NCBI GenBank assembly: GCA_017467185.1 | Contig: JAFTSS010000017.1 | Span: forward strand, 46,957-110,956 | DNA length: 64,000 nucleotides | Origin: Paludibacteraceae bacterium | GTDB lineage: Bacteria > Bacteroidota > Bacteroidia > Bacteroidales > Paludibacteraceae | Reading direction: 5' to 3' | In this document: one piece after another, positions 35,014-43,544 of the stretch | How the letters are laid out: the number at the start of each line of letters is the position of its first letter | How positions within the stretch are numbered: the first letter of the stretch is position 1 | Notes under the pieces: generated by a model | Told to the model about the DNA's origin: nothing | Databases searched by the model: none | What the model saw: only the letters and a program-made list of their open reading frames with translations | Made by a program: the position numbers and the translations under genes

Positions 35014-36264
35014 TTATTCATCTTGAAGGGCTTCTACGGCTTTAATGCTGAGGGCGCGTTTCGATGGTAGATAGCCGGCAAACATGCCTGCAAGGATGAT
35101 GACCACCAATGCCACTATCGCCAACGAGAACGGCAACTGCAATGAAGGCAAAAATGGATCGGGTTGCATAGCTACAACCACATCTACTACACTAAGTATC
35201 AACACAGCAAACACCAATCCCGCCAATCCTGCCATAGCAGTAAGCACCACACTTTCGCTCATTATCTGTTTCAATATAGTGAATGGAGTTGCCCCCAAAG
35301 CGCGACGGATGCCTATCTCTTGTGTGCGCTCGCGCACCGTAACGAGCATAATATTACTAACCCCAATCACACCCGACAACAACGTGCCTAACCCCACTAT
35401 CCACACAAGGAAATTTAAGCCCCCAAACAACATCGAGAACGAATCAAATACCTTTTTCAAATTTAACAACACCAAAGCTGCCTCATCATCGGGATTCACC
35501 AAATTACGCTCTTTAACAAATGTTGCCACACGTGTTTCTACTTCACTTATTTCAACATCATCATACGCCGTAATACACAAACAATCAATCTTATCTCCAC
35601 TATTTTGAATTCGCTGTGCCGTTGTATATGGCACATGCAACATCTCATCCGTATTTCCAAAAAAGTTAACCCCATCAGTAGTTTTTTTCACAACCCCAAT
35701 AACAGTATAATACGAACTACCCACTCGTATCAGTGTACCGACTGCACTTTCACCAGGTTTATAGAGGTCGTTCAACACCTTTTCTCCTATGACACATACT
35801 TTTCGAACATCACGAATATCTATGTCATTAATCCAACGCCCTTGCACAATTTTCAACGGATACATCTTGAAATAGTTGGCATCATGCCCCATCATACGAT
35901 ACTCTTCCGATTTTGTTCCCCTCGTTGCCTTACCAACATTATCCACAAACATCACAGGCGAAATATATTTCAACTCCGCAAACTCGCGCTCTATTGCCAC
36001 TAAATCATCGGAATGTATATTCCACGAACGACCCTTTTTGAACCCTTTATATGGCATTGACGTATTGCTTGGCCACAACATCGAAGTATTCTGCGCCACA
36101 CCATCAAGTTGACCCATAATGCCTCGACTGATGCCACTGCCAAGTGCCACCATCACAACCAACATAAATACGCCCCAAAACACCCCGAACGCAGTCAATA
36201 GACTACGACTCTTATTGCGCGTAATCGTCTGCCAAATCTCCTGATAATTATCTAAATCGAACAT
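35014..36264 (-). CDS. MacB-type ABC permease (second of two)
   Basis: About 416 residues. The ATG of MFDLDNYQEIWQTITRNKSRSLLT is chosen as start since the codons before it belong to the ATTATGAATTATGCATTG repeat. It has the MacB/FtsX topology: TM1 (FGVFWGVFMLVVMVALGSG), a large periplasmic domain (~40-280), and three C-terminal TMs (LVWIVGLGTLLSGVIGVSNIMLVTVRERTQEIGIRRALGA...). The motif EIGIRRALGAT is diagnostic. The separate ATPase gene upstream provides energy. The two permeases are similar but not close, so a heterodimer is likely. Confidence 0.9.
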   Translation of the reverse strand: MFDLDNYQEIWQTITRNKSRSLLTAFGVFWGVFMLVVMVALGSGISRGIMGQLDGVAQNTSMLWPSNTSMPYKGFKKGRSWNIHSDDLVAIEREFAELKYISPVMFVDNVGKATRGTKSEEYRMMGHDANYFKMYPLKIVQGRWINDIDIRDVRKVCVIGEKVLNDLYKPGESAVGTLIRVGSSYYTVIGVVKKTTDGVNFFGNTDEMLHVPYTTAQRIQNSGDKIDCLCITAYDDVEISEVETRVATFVKERNLVNPDDEAALVLLNLKKVFDSFSMLFGGLNFLVWIVGLGTLLSGVIGVSNIMLVTVRERTQEIGIRRALGATPFTILKQIMSESVVLTAMAGLAGLVFAVLILSVVDVVVAMQPDPFLPSLQLPFSLAIVALVVIILAGMFAGYLPSKRALSIKAVEALQDE

Positions 36265-36270
36265 TCTAAC

Positions 36271-36420
36271 AATGCATAATTCATAATGCATAATTCATAA
36301 TTATGATTACCATTACTTAATATTAAACAAAATCATTTCCAAATAAAAAACTACAGAATCACAATCAACATAAAATTCCGAATGGAATAATTATGCATTA
36401 TGAATTGTGAATTATGAATT
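36271..36420. repeat. AATTCATAATGCAT word repeats between the two permeases
   Basis: Two short runs of 7-bp TTCATAA/TGCATAA words at 36271-36305 and 36390-36420, both abutting gene ends. The rest of the gap is AT-rich with no feature seen. Confidence 0.7.
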
Positions 36421-37674
36421 CTATTTAGCGTTCATCGCCTCAATTGGTTTTACTTTAACTGCCTTTCGTGCAGGCATATAACCTGCCAACACTCCAGCCA
36501 CTACAAGCACCATTGTTGCAGAAAATACTATTCCTAAATCTACTGTTGGATTCGACATAAACGTTGGTTGCATACTCGAACCGCCACCGGCAGGAAAAAA
36601 CATACACAGCAATTCCGACAGTCCAATACCCATCATCATACCAATGTAACCAAACATCACAGTGATAGTCAACGACTCTAACACCACCAACCCAAGAATA
36701 CTATTCGGTGTAGCCCCCAACGCCTTACGAATACCAAACTCACGAGTACGCTCTTTTACCGTAATCAGCATAATATTGCTAACACCCACAATACCAGCAA
36801 TCAACGTACCAATACCTATCAGCCAAATAAACATCGATATACCATTAAATATCATTTTCGACTGCTCATAACTCTCTATTCTATTAGCAACCCATATTGC
36901 ATTACGGTCGGCTGGGTCGTAACCATAATATTGCGCCAATTGCTCACGCAACCTCTCGCCATACACTTTTGCCTCCTCAGCTGTCTCCACCCCCTCCAAG
37001 AGATACGACACATCATAGACATACCCCGACGGATTATATATCACATTGGCTGTCGCAAGCGGTATAAATATCGACGGACGCGAATCTTCATACTCTGCTT
37101 CCGTAACTCCAACCACCTGAAAAACAACCCCATTTGTCAATTTCACCATCTTACCAAGTGCCAATTCAGCCACACCAAACAACTTGCGAGCCGTATTTTC
37201 GTCAACCACCACTACTTTGCGCCTTTCGTGCATATCCATCGCATTCACAAATCGCCCATGCTTCACCTCCAACACTCGCAAATCACGATATACCTCATTC
37301 ACACCCGTTATATTAGCATCGAATTGCAAAGTACCATAAGTTATTGAACCCGACCACAAATTGAATATCGGAGATAACGACCGACAACCCTCCAAATGCT
37401 TCTGCATCCACTCGCAATCTGCCATCGAAAACTTTATCGTACGACCTTTTTGCATTCCTCCGTATGGCATAGACGTACGTCCAGCATATAGCGACACAGT
37501 GTTTTGCGACATATAATTGAAATTTGCAAACATCGCATTACTGAATCCATTGCCCACAGCCAACAAAGCCACCAGCATAAAAATACCCCATGCTATAGCA
37601 AACCCCGTCAGAAACGTACGCATACGATTCATCTTCAATGCCGCAAATATCTCTCCTATCAATTCATAATTCAT
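36421..37674 (-). CDS. MacB-type ABC permease (first of two)
   Basis: 417 residues, FtsX/MacB family. TM1 FLTGFAIAWGIFMLVALLAVGNG, periplasmic domain (~45-270), three C-terminal TMs beginning with FIWLIGIGTLIAGIVGVSNIMLITVKERTREFGIRKALGAT, and the conserved C-terminal YMPARKAVKVKPIEAM. The gene ends in TAG. The start codon MNYELIGEIF itself lies in the AATTCATA word repeat (minus-strand ATGAATTATGAATTG), so the first few residues may have been recruited from it. It pairs with the other permease and the ATPase gene 64 bp upstream. Confidence 0.9.
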   Translation of the reverse strand: MNYELIGEIFAALKMNRMRTFLTGFAIAWGIFMLVALLAVGNGFSNAMFANFNYMSQNTVSLYAGRTSMPYGGMQKGRTIKFSMADCEWMQKHLEGCRSLSPIFNLWSGSITYGTLQFDANITGVNEVYRDLRVLEVKHGRFVNAMDMHERRKVVVVDENTARKLFGVAELALGKMVKLTNGVVFQVVGVTEAEYEDSRPSIFIPLATANVIYNPSGYVYDVSYLLEGVETAEEAKVYGERLREQLAQYYGYDPADRNAIWVANRIESYEQSKMIFNGISMFIWLIGIGTLIAGIVGVSNIMLITVKERTREFGIRKALGATPNSILGLVVLESLTITVMFGYIGMMMGIGLSELLCMFFPAGGGSSMQPTFMSNPTVDLGIVFSATMVLVVAGVLAGYMPARKAVKVKPIEAMNAK

Positions 37675-37775
37675 AATTCACAATGCATAATTTTTCTAAT
37701 TCATAATTCATAATTCAAAATTAAATCCGAATGGCTAATTATGAATTATGCATTGTGAATTGTGCATTATCAATA
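37658..37775. repeat. AATTCATA word repeat flanking the ATPase stop
   Basis: Short 7- and 8-bp words (AATTCATA, GCATTGTGAATTGTG) fill the gap between the permease and the ATPase and also encode the last residues of the ATPase ([10 protein letters not shown]). Confidence 0.75.
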
Positions 37776-38425
37776 ACCCCATCTCGAATTCGAATAACTC
37801 TATCAGTCTGTTCTGCCACCTCTTGCGCGTGTGTAACAATAATCATCGTAATACCCTCCGATTTCGACACCTCACGCAACAAGTCAATCACCTCCTGCGA
37901 CGTTCTCGAATCCAACGCACCAGTAGGCTCATCGGCAAGTATTATTCGCGGTTTTGCAATCAACGCACGCGCTATAGCCACACGTTGTTTCTGACCGCCC
38001 GACAACTGATTTGGCAAATGGTCAGCCCAATCTTTAAGCCCTACCTTATCAAGATACTCCAACGCAATCGCATTCCGCTTCTTACGCGACACACCTTGAT
38101 AGTATAATGGCAATGCCACATTCTCCAACGCAGTCTTGAAATTCAAGAGATTAAAACTCTGAAACACAAAGCCAATAGTGCGATTACGCAAATGCGCAGC
38201 CTCACGTTCCGAGAGGTCTTTTATCAACCTGCCATCCAGCCAATATTCCCCCTCATCATACGTATCCAACACCCCAAGAATATTCAATAGCGTAGATTTA
38301 CCCGACCCCGAAGCACCCATAATCGACACAAAATCACCCTGATTGATATCCAAATCAATCCCCTTCAACACATGCAACGGACTCGCCGAATAGTATGTCT
38401 TATTTATATTCCTTAATTTAATCAT
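37739..38425 (-). CDS. MacB/LolD-type ABC transporter ATPase
   Basis: About 228 residues, cytosolic. Walker [11 protein letters not shown]-loop FQSFNLL, signature [15 protein letters not shown], Walker [14 protein letters not shown]-loop VTHA. It begins [12 protein letters not shown]; an upstream in-frame start is possible but adds only five residues. It drives the two permeases downstream. The C-terminal ten residues after VIRIRDGVI come from the intergenic word repeat rather than a conserved domain. Operon of PspC, ATPase, two permeases, adaptor and TolC-type channel. Confidence 0.93.
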   Translation of the reverse strand: MIKLRNINKTYYSASPLHVLKGIDLDINQGDFVSIMGASGSGKSTLLNILGVLDTYDEGEYWLDGRLIKDLSEREAAHLRNRTIGFVFQSFNLLNFKTALENVALPLYYQGVSRKKRNAIALEYLDKVGLKDWADHLPNQLSGGQKQRVAIARALIAKPRIILADEPTGALDSRTSQEVIDLLREVSKSEGITMIIVTHAQEVAEQTDRVIRIRDGVIDNAQFTMHNS

Positions 38426-38450
38426 TTTATCAATGCACAATTTTAAACCA

Positions 38451-38516
38451 ATTCCCTATTCCTTATTCCTTATTCCCTATTCCCTATTCCTTATTCCCTA
38501 TTCCCTATTCCTTGCT
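38451..38516. repeat. ATTCCCT/ATTCCTT heptamer repeat
   Basis: About nine tandem 7-bp words, beginning after the ATPase gene and running into the PspC coding end, where they encode the last seven residues (QGIGNRE). Confidence 0.8.
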
Positions 38517-38697
38517 CCTTATCCGGCATCACAATCATCATCAACAAATAAGCTATCACACCAGCAAACGCAGTAAACAAAGTTAAAAACAAATACGCAA
38601 TACGCACCACTGTTGGATCAAAACCAAAATATTCAGCTATACCAGCCAATACTCCCGACAACATTTTGTTGTTCGATTTAGTCAATTTCTTTTCCAT
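38491..38697 (-). CDS. PspC-domain small membrane protein
   Basis: 68 residues with the PspC domain: KLTKSNNKMLSGVLAGIAEYFGFDPTVVRIAYLF then a TM helix (LFTAFAGVIAYLLMMIVMP). The family is linked to envelope-stress phage-shock responses. It is the first gene of the efflux operon, so it could couple envelope stress to pump expression (inference). The final ~8 residues derive from a heptamer repeat. The stop is TAA at 38491. Confidence 0.9.
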   Translation of the reverse strand: MEKKLTKSNNKMLSGVLAGIAEYFGFDPTVVRIAYLFLTLFTAFAGVIAYLLMMIVMPDKEQGIGNRE

Positions 38698-38819
38698 AAT
38701 ATATTAATTTTAGTCGTAAGTAGAAAGTCATAAGATATGAGACTTATAAATCAAATCAATAATTTTTTATAAAAAACTACACAAACCATACCAAAAAACA
38801 CAAATCCATATTCATAATG

Positions 38820-38849
38820 CAAAGATACAACAAAATTCTCACACCACAA
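38820..38849 (-). promoter_or_regulatory. Promoter of the efflux operon
   Basis: On the minus strand TTG (38849-38847) is followed after 19 bp by TATCTTTG (38827-38820), a good Bacteroidota promoter about 120 bp before the PspC start. Confidence 0.6.
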
Positions 38850-38889
38850 TCACCCCCCCCATTTAACATTATTTAACATCTATTCAATA

Positions 38890-39006
38890 TAAAATCAGCA
38901 AAATTACCCAATGTAGGGACACAGCGTGCTGTGTCCTATCAGTCGCCAGACTGAAAAAATCTATATAGCAAAGCGCCTATAATCCCTATAACACCTACAA
39001 AAAATC
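38890..39006. repeat. Single inverted copy of the 110-bp unit
   Basis: One unit in opposite orientation to the arrays. It carries CAGTC-TGGC-GACTG and GGACACAG-loop-CTGTGTCC, each with two-sided changes that keep pairing relative to the arrays. Its TGATTTTTT segment supplies the stop codon of the dehydrogenase at 39005-39007. Confidence 0.8.
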
Positions 39007-39718
39007 AATTCTTCACAAAAGTCAGCCTCTCCCATACACATCGTGGAATCAACGACCAAAAAAACGTAAGCACCGCAAATTTCCAATCAATCACCGCCAC
39101 ACGCTTCTTCCTCAATATCGCCTTAGTAGCCAAACGCCCAGCCCTCTCCTTCGACATCATCATCGGATAATGCTTATTTGGATTAAGAATATCAGTAGCC
39201 GCAAAACCAGGGCGAATATCCGTAAATTTAATATTCACCCCTTCCATCCTTGCCAACTGTGCCAATGCCGTCAAATAGTGCGACTGCATGCGTTTAGTGG
39301 CAGAATAAGCCGCCGCAGTACCCAAAGGCTTAGTCCCCGCAATCGACGACACAATCGCAATATGCCCCTCTCGCTTCTCCCTCTTAAAATAATTATAAGC
39401 CCACCCCACCATACGCATAAAACCATAACCATTCACATCAAACGTATGTTTCTCAACCACTGAATCCAACTCTTTATTCTGGAAACCAACACCAGCCACA
39501 TTCACAAACAAATCCATCCCTCCCAATTTCTCAACCAAACGTTCAACACCCTCTACAGCATCCTCTGCAGTAACATCGATTTGCTCATATATAGCAAACT
39601 CTTTCAAAAGTTCTACCCTACGCCCAGCTACACCAACCGTCCAACCGTCGCGCTGAAGATTAAGCGCAATTTCACGTCCTAATCCTGATGTAGCACCTAT
39701 TATAATAGCTTTTTTCAT
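39005..39718 (-). CDS. Short-chain dehydrogenase/reductase
   Basis: 237 residues. Classical SDR features: GATSGLGRE nucleotide-binding motif at residues 8-16, an NVAG segment (LFVNVAGVGFQ), the Ser in VSSIAG, and the catalytic Tyr-x-x-x-Lys in AAYSATKRMQS. NAD(P)-dependent oxidoreductase, cytosolic; substrate unknown. The C-terminal hydrophobic stretch (FAVLTFFWSLIPRCVW) suggests membrane association. Its promoter is at 39800-39830. The stop codon belongs to a copy of the 110-bp repeat. Confidence 0.9.
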   Translation of the reverse strand: MKKAIIIGATSGLGREIALNLQRDGWTVGVAGRRVELLKEFAIYEQIDVTAEDAVEGVERLVEKLGGMDLFVNVAGVGFQNKELDSVVEKHTFDVNGYGFMRMVGWAYNYFKREKREGHIAIVSSIAGTKPLGTAAAYSATKRMQSHYLTALAQLARMEGVNIKFTDIRPGFAATDILNPNKHYPMMMSKERAGRLATKAILRKKRVAVIDWKFAVLTFFWSLIPRCVWERLTFVKN

Positions 39719-39729
39719 ATATTTAGATT

Positions 39730-39772
39730 TTTAGACACAAGACACGAGACACAAGACACGAGATGTGAGACA
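39730..39772. repeat. ACACGAG heptamer repeat upstream of the dehydrogenase
   Basis: Six 7-bp words of the ACACAAG/ACACGAG type, the same family as at 1049-1103. Further upstream (39925-39955) CGCAAGTT/CGCAAATT 8-bp words occur; 40040-40100 has CTATAGA words. Confidence 0.7.
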
Positions 39773-39799
39773 TATAGATTTACATCTCAATTAACGATG

Positions 39800-39830
39800 C
39801 AAAGTTATATATATTTCCTGTACTATGCAA
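39800..39830 (-). promoter_or_regulatory. Promoter of the dehydrogenase gene
   Basis: Minus strand TTG (39830-39828), 20-bp spacer, TAACTTTG (39807-39800). Confidence 0.6.
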
Positions 39831-40100
39831 TACAAAATACTACATTTAACTATATTTAACATTGCAATAAATGAATTTGCGACAGAGATACAATATTATA
39901 AAGATAAATTGAAGGTTTTGAGAAATGTAAATTCGCAAGTTCGCAAATTCGCAAGTAATGTTTTTATAGGTATTCTAGATAAACTCTGCCAGATTTTGGA
40001 ATAAATACACAATGAGAGTATGTATTTTTTGAGAGAATAATAGAAACTATAGAGACTATAAAAATAATAGAGGCTATAGAAACTGCAAAGCTATGGTGAA

Positions 40101-40140
40101 AAAAAATCTTCATTTTGCACTTGCAAAATGAAGATTTTTT
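40101..40140 (-). terminator. Strong terminator after ftcD
   Basis: A 19-bp perfect stem: AAAAAATCTTCATTTTGCA (40101-40119) pairs with TGCAAAATGAAGATTTTTT (40122-40140) with a 2-nt loop. It lies 24 bp past the ftcD stop. Confidence 0.85.
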
Positions 40141-40163
40141 ATTACGATTAAATAATTGGGAGA

Positions 40164-41861
40164 TTATTTAATTTTTGCATTAACAATTTCAAGAATTTCA
40201 GCTTCGAGTTTGCATGCTTCAGCAGAGAGAGCTTCGGCTTCGCCTACGAGTTTATCTGCCACTGCGCGGTCTTTAAGACCTGCTGCGTTAATTTTCACGT
40301 TGAGGCATGCACCCAATACTGCAGCACGAGCAGCAAGTGCACCTACACCAGCATCAGATACTGAATTAGGGTTACCTTCTTCTGCCATAGCACGAATGAG
40401 TGGGAATGTATCCATTGTAGCTTTGATAGTTTCCAATGGCACTTGCGTTGCATAAAGAGTAGCCTCTTGCATAGCAGCAGCGCGAGCAGCTTTTTCTTCA
40501 TCGGTTGATTTTGGCATAGCAAATACTGCCATAATTTTGTTGAAGGCTTCAGTGTCTTCGTCAACCAACCAAAGGAGACGGCTCATCATAGCTTGACCTT
40601 TGTCAGCCCATTCTGAGAAGAATTCCCAACGAGCATCCCAACCTGCTTTGTGAGAAGAGAGGTTAGCCACCATAGTAGCCAAAGCAGCAGCGAGAGAACC
40701 CATGTAAGCAGAGATAGAACCACCACCAGGAGCTGGACTTTCGCTTGCAGTCTCTTGAGCAAAACCAGTACATGTCATATCGACAAGCTTTTTCTTAGTC
40801 TTGTCTTCGATGAGATATTCGATAACTTTTTCTTCTGGGTTGAATGGTTTGAGGTCGTCCAAGCCCATAGATTTAACTGCGATTTTGATAATTTCTTCTT
40901 CGTGAAGACCAACTGAACGTTGTTGTTTACGCAAGAAATATTTACCTGCCTCGATGAGAGTAGATTTAGGCACAAGACCTACAATTTCGGCACCTGTTAC
41001 ACGCAAACCACGATTAGCTGCACAACGAGATACTTCGTCGAAAGCTACGTGAAGAGGTGTAGTTTTGATGTCAGTGATATTCATTGATACTTGAGCAATG
41101 CCATATTCGTCGATGAACCAACCGATAGCTTTAGTACCTTTCAATGTACCAGGAATCATGATGTCTTTGCCATTTTCGTCTTTCATCACTTTGCCTACAG
41201 GCGAGCCACCTTCGCGCATAGGGCGACCTTTTTCGCGAACGTCGAATGCGATAGCATTAGCACGACGAGTAGATGTAGAGTTGAGGTTGTAGTTAACAGC
41301 AATGAGGAAATCGCGAGCACCTACAGCAGTAGCACCAGTGCGAGCTGTGTTTTCGTCCCATACAGTTGGACCGAAATCTGGATTTTCTTCAGCTACACCG
41401 AAACGTTGGCTAAGAGCTTCATATTCACCTTTACGACAAACTGCGAGGTTACGACGTGCAGGAGTGAAAGCAGCAGCTTCATAAGCATAAACAGGTACGC
41501 CAAGTTCATCACCGATACGTTTACCGAGTTGACGTGCATATTCAGCACACTCTTCGAGAGTTACACCAGCAACTGGAACAAGAGGACATACGTCAGTTGC
41601 ACCCATACGAGGGTGTGCACCATGGTGATTGCGCATGTCGATAAGTTCTGCCGCTTTACGTACAGCTTGGAACGCAGCTTCCATAACTTGTTCTGGTTCT
41701 CCTACGAAAGTAACAACAGTACGGTTAGTTGCTTCACCTGGGTCAACATCAAGAAGTTTGATACCTTCTACTTTTTCAATAACATCAGTAATTTGTTTGA
41801 TTACTGCCAAATCGCGACCTTCAGAGAAATTAGGTACGCATTCAATTAATTTTTTTTGCAT
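40164..41861 (-). CDS. ftcD: Bifunctional formiminotransferase-cyclodeaminase
   Basis: 565 residues. The N-terminal ~325 residues are glutamate formimidoyltransferase (ECVPNFSEGRD, HHGAHPRMGATDVCPLVPV, IAFDVREKGRP, GTLKGTKAIGWFIDEYGIAQVSMN). The C-terminal ~210 residues are formimidoyltetrahydrofolate cyclodeaminase (SPAPGGGSISAYMGSLAAALATMVANL). It transfers the formimino group from formiminoglutamate (histidine breakdown) to tetrahydrofolate and releases ammonia to give methenyl-THF, in the cytosol. The fused form is common in Bacteroidota. No other histidine-utilisation gene is visible nearby. It starts at MQKKLIECVPNF. Confidence 0.97.
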   Translation of the reverse strand: MQKKLIECVPNFSEGRDLAVIKQITDVIEKVEGIKLLDVDPGEATNRTVVTFVGEPEQVMEAAFQAVRKAAELIDMRNHHGAHPRMGATDVCPLVPVAGVTLEECAEYARQLGKRIGDELGVPVYAYEAAAFTPARRNLAVCRKGEYEALSQRFGVAEENPDFGPTVWDENTARTGATAVGARDFLIAVNYNLNSTSTRRANAIAFDVREKGRPMREGGSPVGKVMKDENGKDIMIPGTLKGTKAIGWFIDEYGIAQVSMNITDIKTTPLHVAFDEVSRCAANRGLRVTGAEIVGLVPKSTLIEAGKYFLRKQQRSVGLHEEEIIKIAVKSMGLDDLKPFNPEEKVIEYLIEDKTKKKLVDMTCTGFAQETASESPAPGGGSISAYMGSLAAALATMVANLSSHKAGWDARWEFFSEWADKGQAMMSRLLWLVDEDTEAFNKIMAVFAMPKSTDEEKAARAAAMQEATLYATQVPLETIKATMDTFPLIRAMAEEGNPNSVSDAGVGALAARAAVLGACLNVKINAAGLKDRAVADKLVGEAEALSAEACKLEAEILEIVNAKIK

Positions 41862-41880
41862 TTTGTATTAGATTATTTAG

Positions 41881-42011
41881 GAAGACATAATAACACAATA
41901 ACATAAAATATCTCTTTTTCAACGCAAATTTCCATTAATTATCCATAAATTTTAACGCTATGAACAATCTTACGTATATAAACAATTCTGTTCTTATGTT
42001 ATTATGTCTTC
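41881..42011. repeat. Inverted pair GAAGACATAATAACA
   Basis: Arms 41881-41906 and 41986-42011 are inverted; both start GAAGACATAATAACA and end in ATAACA/AGAACA words. It lies between the glycosyltransferase and ftcD, with no gene inside. Related to 34929-35006. Confidence 0.55.
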
Positions 42012-42024
42012 AATTTAAAATTAT

Positions 42025-43479
42025 TTATTTTTTATTCATTTCGATACGAGCAAGGAGCTCCATTGTACGGATTTTGTCTTTGTAGAGGTTGTTGGCATTG
42101 ATTTTTTCGATGCTAAGTGCTGCATCAGAGTTGCCATCCCAACGACGACAGAGATACAAAGAAGTATAGATACGGCCAATTTGATATTGACGACTGAAAC
42201 GGAGACCAAGTGCATAGTCCTCGCCATAACTTGTATTAGGCACTTTCACGCGACGGAGCATAGGAGTGTAGAATGCACGAGGAGCACCAAGTCCATTGAT
42301 ACGAAGCGCATTGTTGCGACCATTATCTGGAGTCCACTCTTTGTGGTCAATCAATCCAGGAGGAATTGGTTGCATATCGCCGTTAGTCATTGTGTATGAA
42401 CCAACTACCATTGCGCAATTTTGTTCGTAGAAGGCATTAACGATAGTTTGGAGAGTGTTTTCGTCTTGATAAACATCGTCTGAGTCGAGTTGAACTGCAA
42501 ATTTACCGCAAGTTGGATGGTCAACACCAGCATTCCAACAACCACCAATACCGAGGTCGGTACGTTCAGGCACAAGGTGAACTACACGATTGTCTTGTTC
42601 GGCATATTTACGAATAATATCCGAAGTGCCATCAGTAGAATAGTTATCGATGATGATAAGGTTGAATGGAAATGTTGTTTTTTGAGCTAATACAGAGCGG
42701 ATTGCATCTTCGATAGTACGAGCACGATTGCGTACAGGAATGATAACAGATGCTTCATTAGCAAATTCGCCTTCATCGAAGTTAACCGACTCGAAATTAG
42801 GCACAAGGTAGCCACCAATAGCCTTCAAGTGATCGGTGCAAGCGAGTTCCATTTCGATTTGCACTTGACGGTTTTTAGGGTCAACATAGTCGAATTGTTT
42901 TTCGCCACTCTTACGAGTATCAAGTTCGATTTCAGAATAGAGATACTCGTTGATACGAACGATAGTATAGTGTTGACTCACTTTGAGGCGGAGGTTGTAG
43001 ATACCTGCGAATTGATATTCAGCAGTAGTTTCCTTAACCGCACGTTTCAATGCTTCGGCATTATAGAACAACACAGAACCGAAATTGAAATCGTCACGAA
43101 GACTACCCACTTGATAGTCGATAGTAGGGGCATTTTTGCGTTCGCCATCCACGATTTGGTAATAGTCGCTATAAATCATACCTACACCAGCACCAGTTGC
43201 AAGGTTATAGAAACGTTCGATGCCATATTGACCAAATTCCAAAGTAGTATATTTGGTATAAATCAAAGAGAATTCAGCATCGCTATGTTCAGCAATTTTA
43301 GCCACTGTTGCAGAGCTATTAAGCGAATCTACAACTAAACATTTGCAACCTTCATACTCAATTGGCTCATTAGCCAAAAGATAGATATCAGCCACTAATT
43401 CTGAAGCCTTAAGACCTTCGACTGTAGATTTGAATTGCTCTACAGATTGAGCTGGAATAAAACAATTGATTTTTTTCAT
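42025..43479 (-). CDS. Glycosyltransferase with GT2 domain
   Basis: 484 residues. The first ~235 residues look like a divergent GT-A-like region ([21 protein letters not shown]). From ~242 a clear GT2 domain: [36 protein letters not shown], the metal-binding VQLDSDDVY (~330). The acceptor is unknown; cell-surface polysaccharide or protein glycosylation is plausible. It is preceded by a 5' UTR cassette also found ahead of three other genes. Confidence 0.88.
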   Translation of the reverse strand: MKKINCFIPAQSVEQFKSTVEGLKASELVADIYLLANEPIEYEGCKCLVVDSLNSSATVAKIAEHSDAEFSLIYTKYTTLEFGQYGIERFYNLATGAGVGMIYSDYYQIVDGERKNAPTIDYQVGSLRDDFNFGSVLFYNAEALKRAVKETTAEYQFAGIYNLRLKVSQHYTIVRINEYLYSEIELDTRKSGEKQFDYVDPKNRQVQIEMELACTDHLKAIGGYLVPNFESVNFDEGEFANEASVIIPVRNRARTIEDAIRSVLAQKTTFPFNLIIIDNYSTDGTSDIIRKYAEQDNRVVHLVPERTDLGIGGCWNAGVDHPTCGKFAVQLDSDDVYQDENTLQTIVNAFYEQNCAMVVGSYTMTNGDMQPIPPGLIDHKEWTPDNGRNNALRINGLGAPRAFYTPMLRRVKVPNTSYGEDYALGLRFSRQYQIGRIYTSLYLCRRWDGNSDAALSIEKINANNLYKDKIRTMELLARIEMNKK

Positions 43480-43538
43480 ATATTAGAAATTTAGTAGCGA
43501 GTAACGAGTAGCAAGACCTACTCGGCTTCGCCTCGTTT
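43480..43538 (-). repeat. 5' UTR cassette with GTAACGA heptamers (GT2 gene)
   Basis: On the plus strand: ATTAGAAATTTAGTA, then GCGAGTAACGAGTAG words, AGACCTACTCG and a CTTCGCCTCG block just before the start codon of the GT2 gene. Similar cassettes precede the genes starting at 46578, 47371 and 51476. Confidence 0.7.
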
Positions 43539-43544
43539 ATAAAA

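Noticed and set aside
41091..41849. 252-codon plus-strand ORF opposite ftcD
   Set aside because: It is the antisense frame of a strongly conserved gene and shows no signal peptide or known motif.
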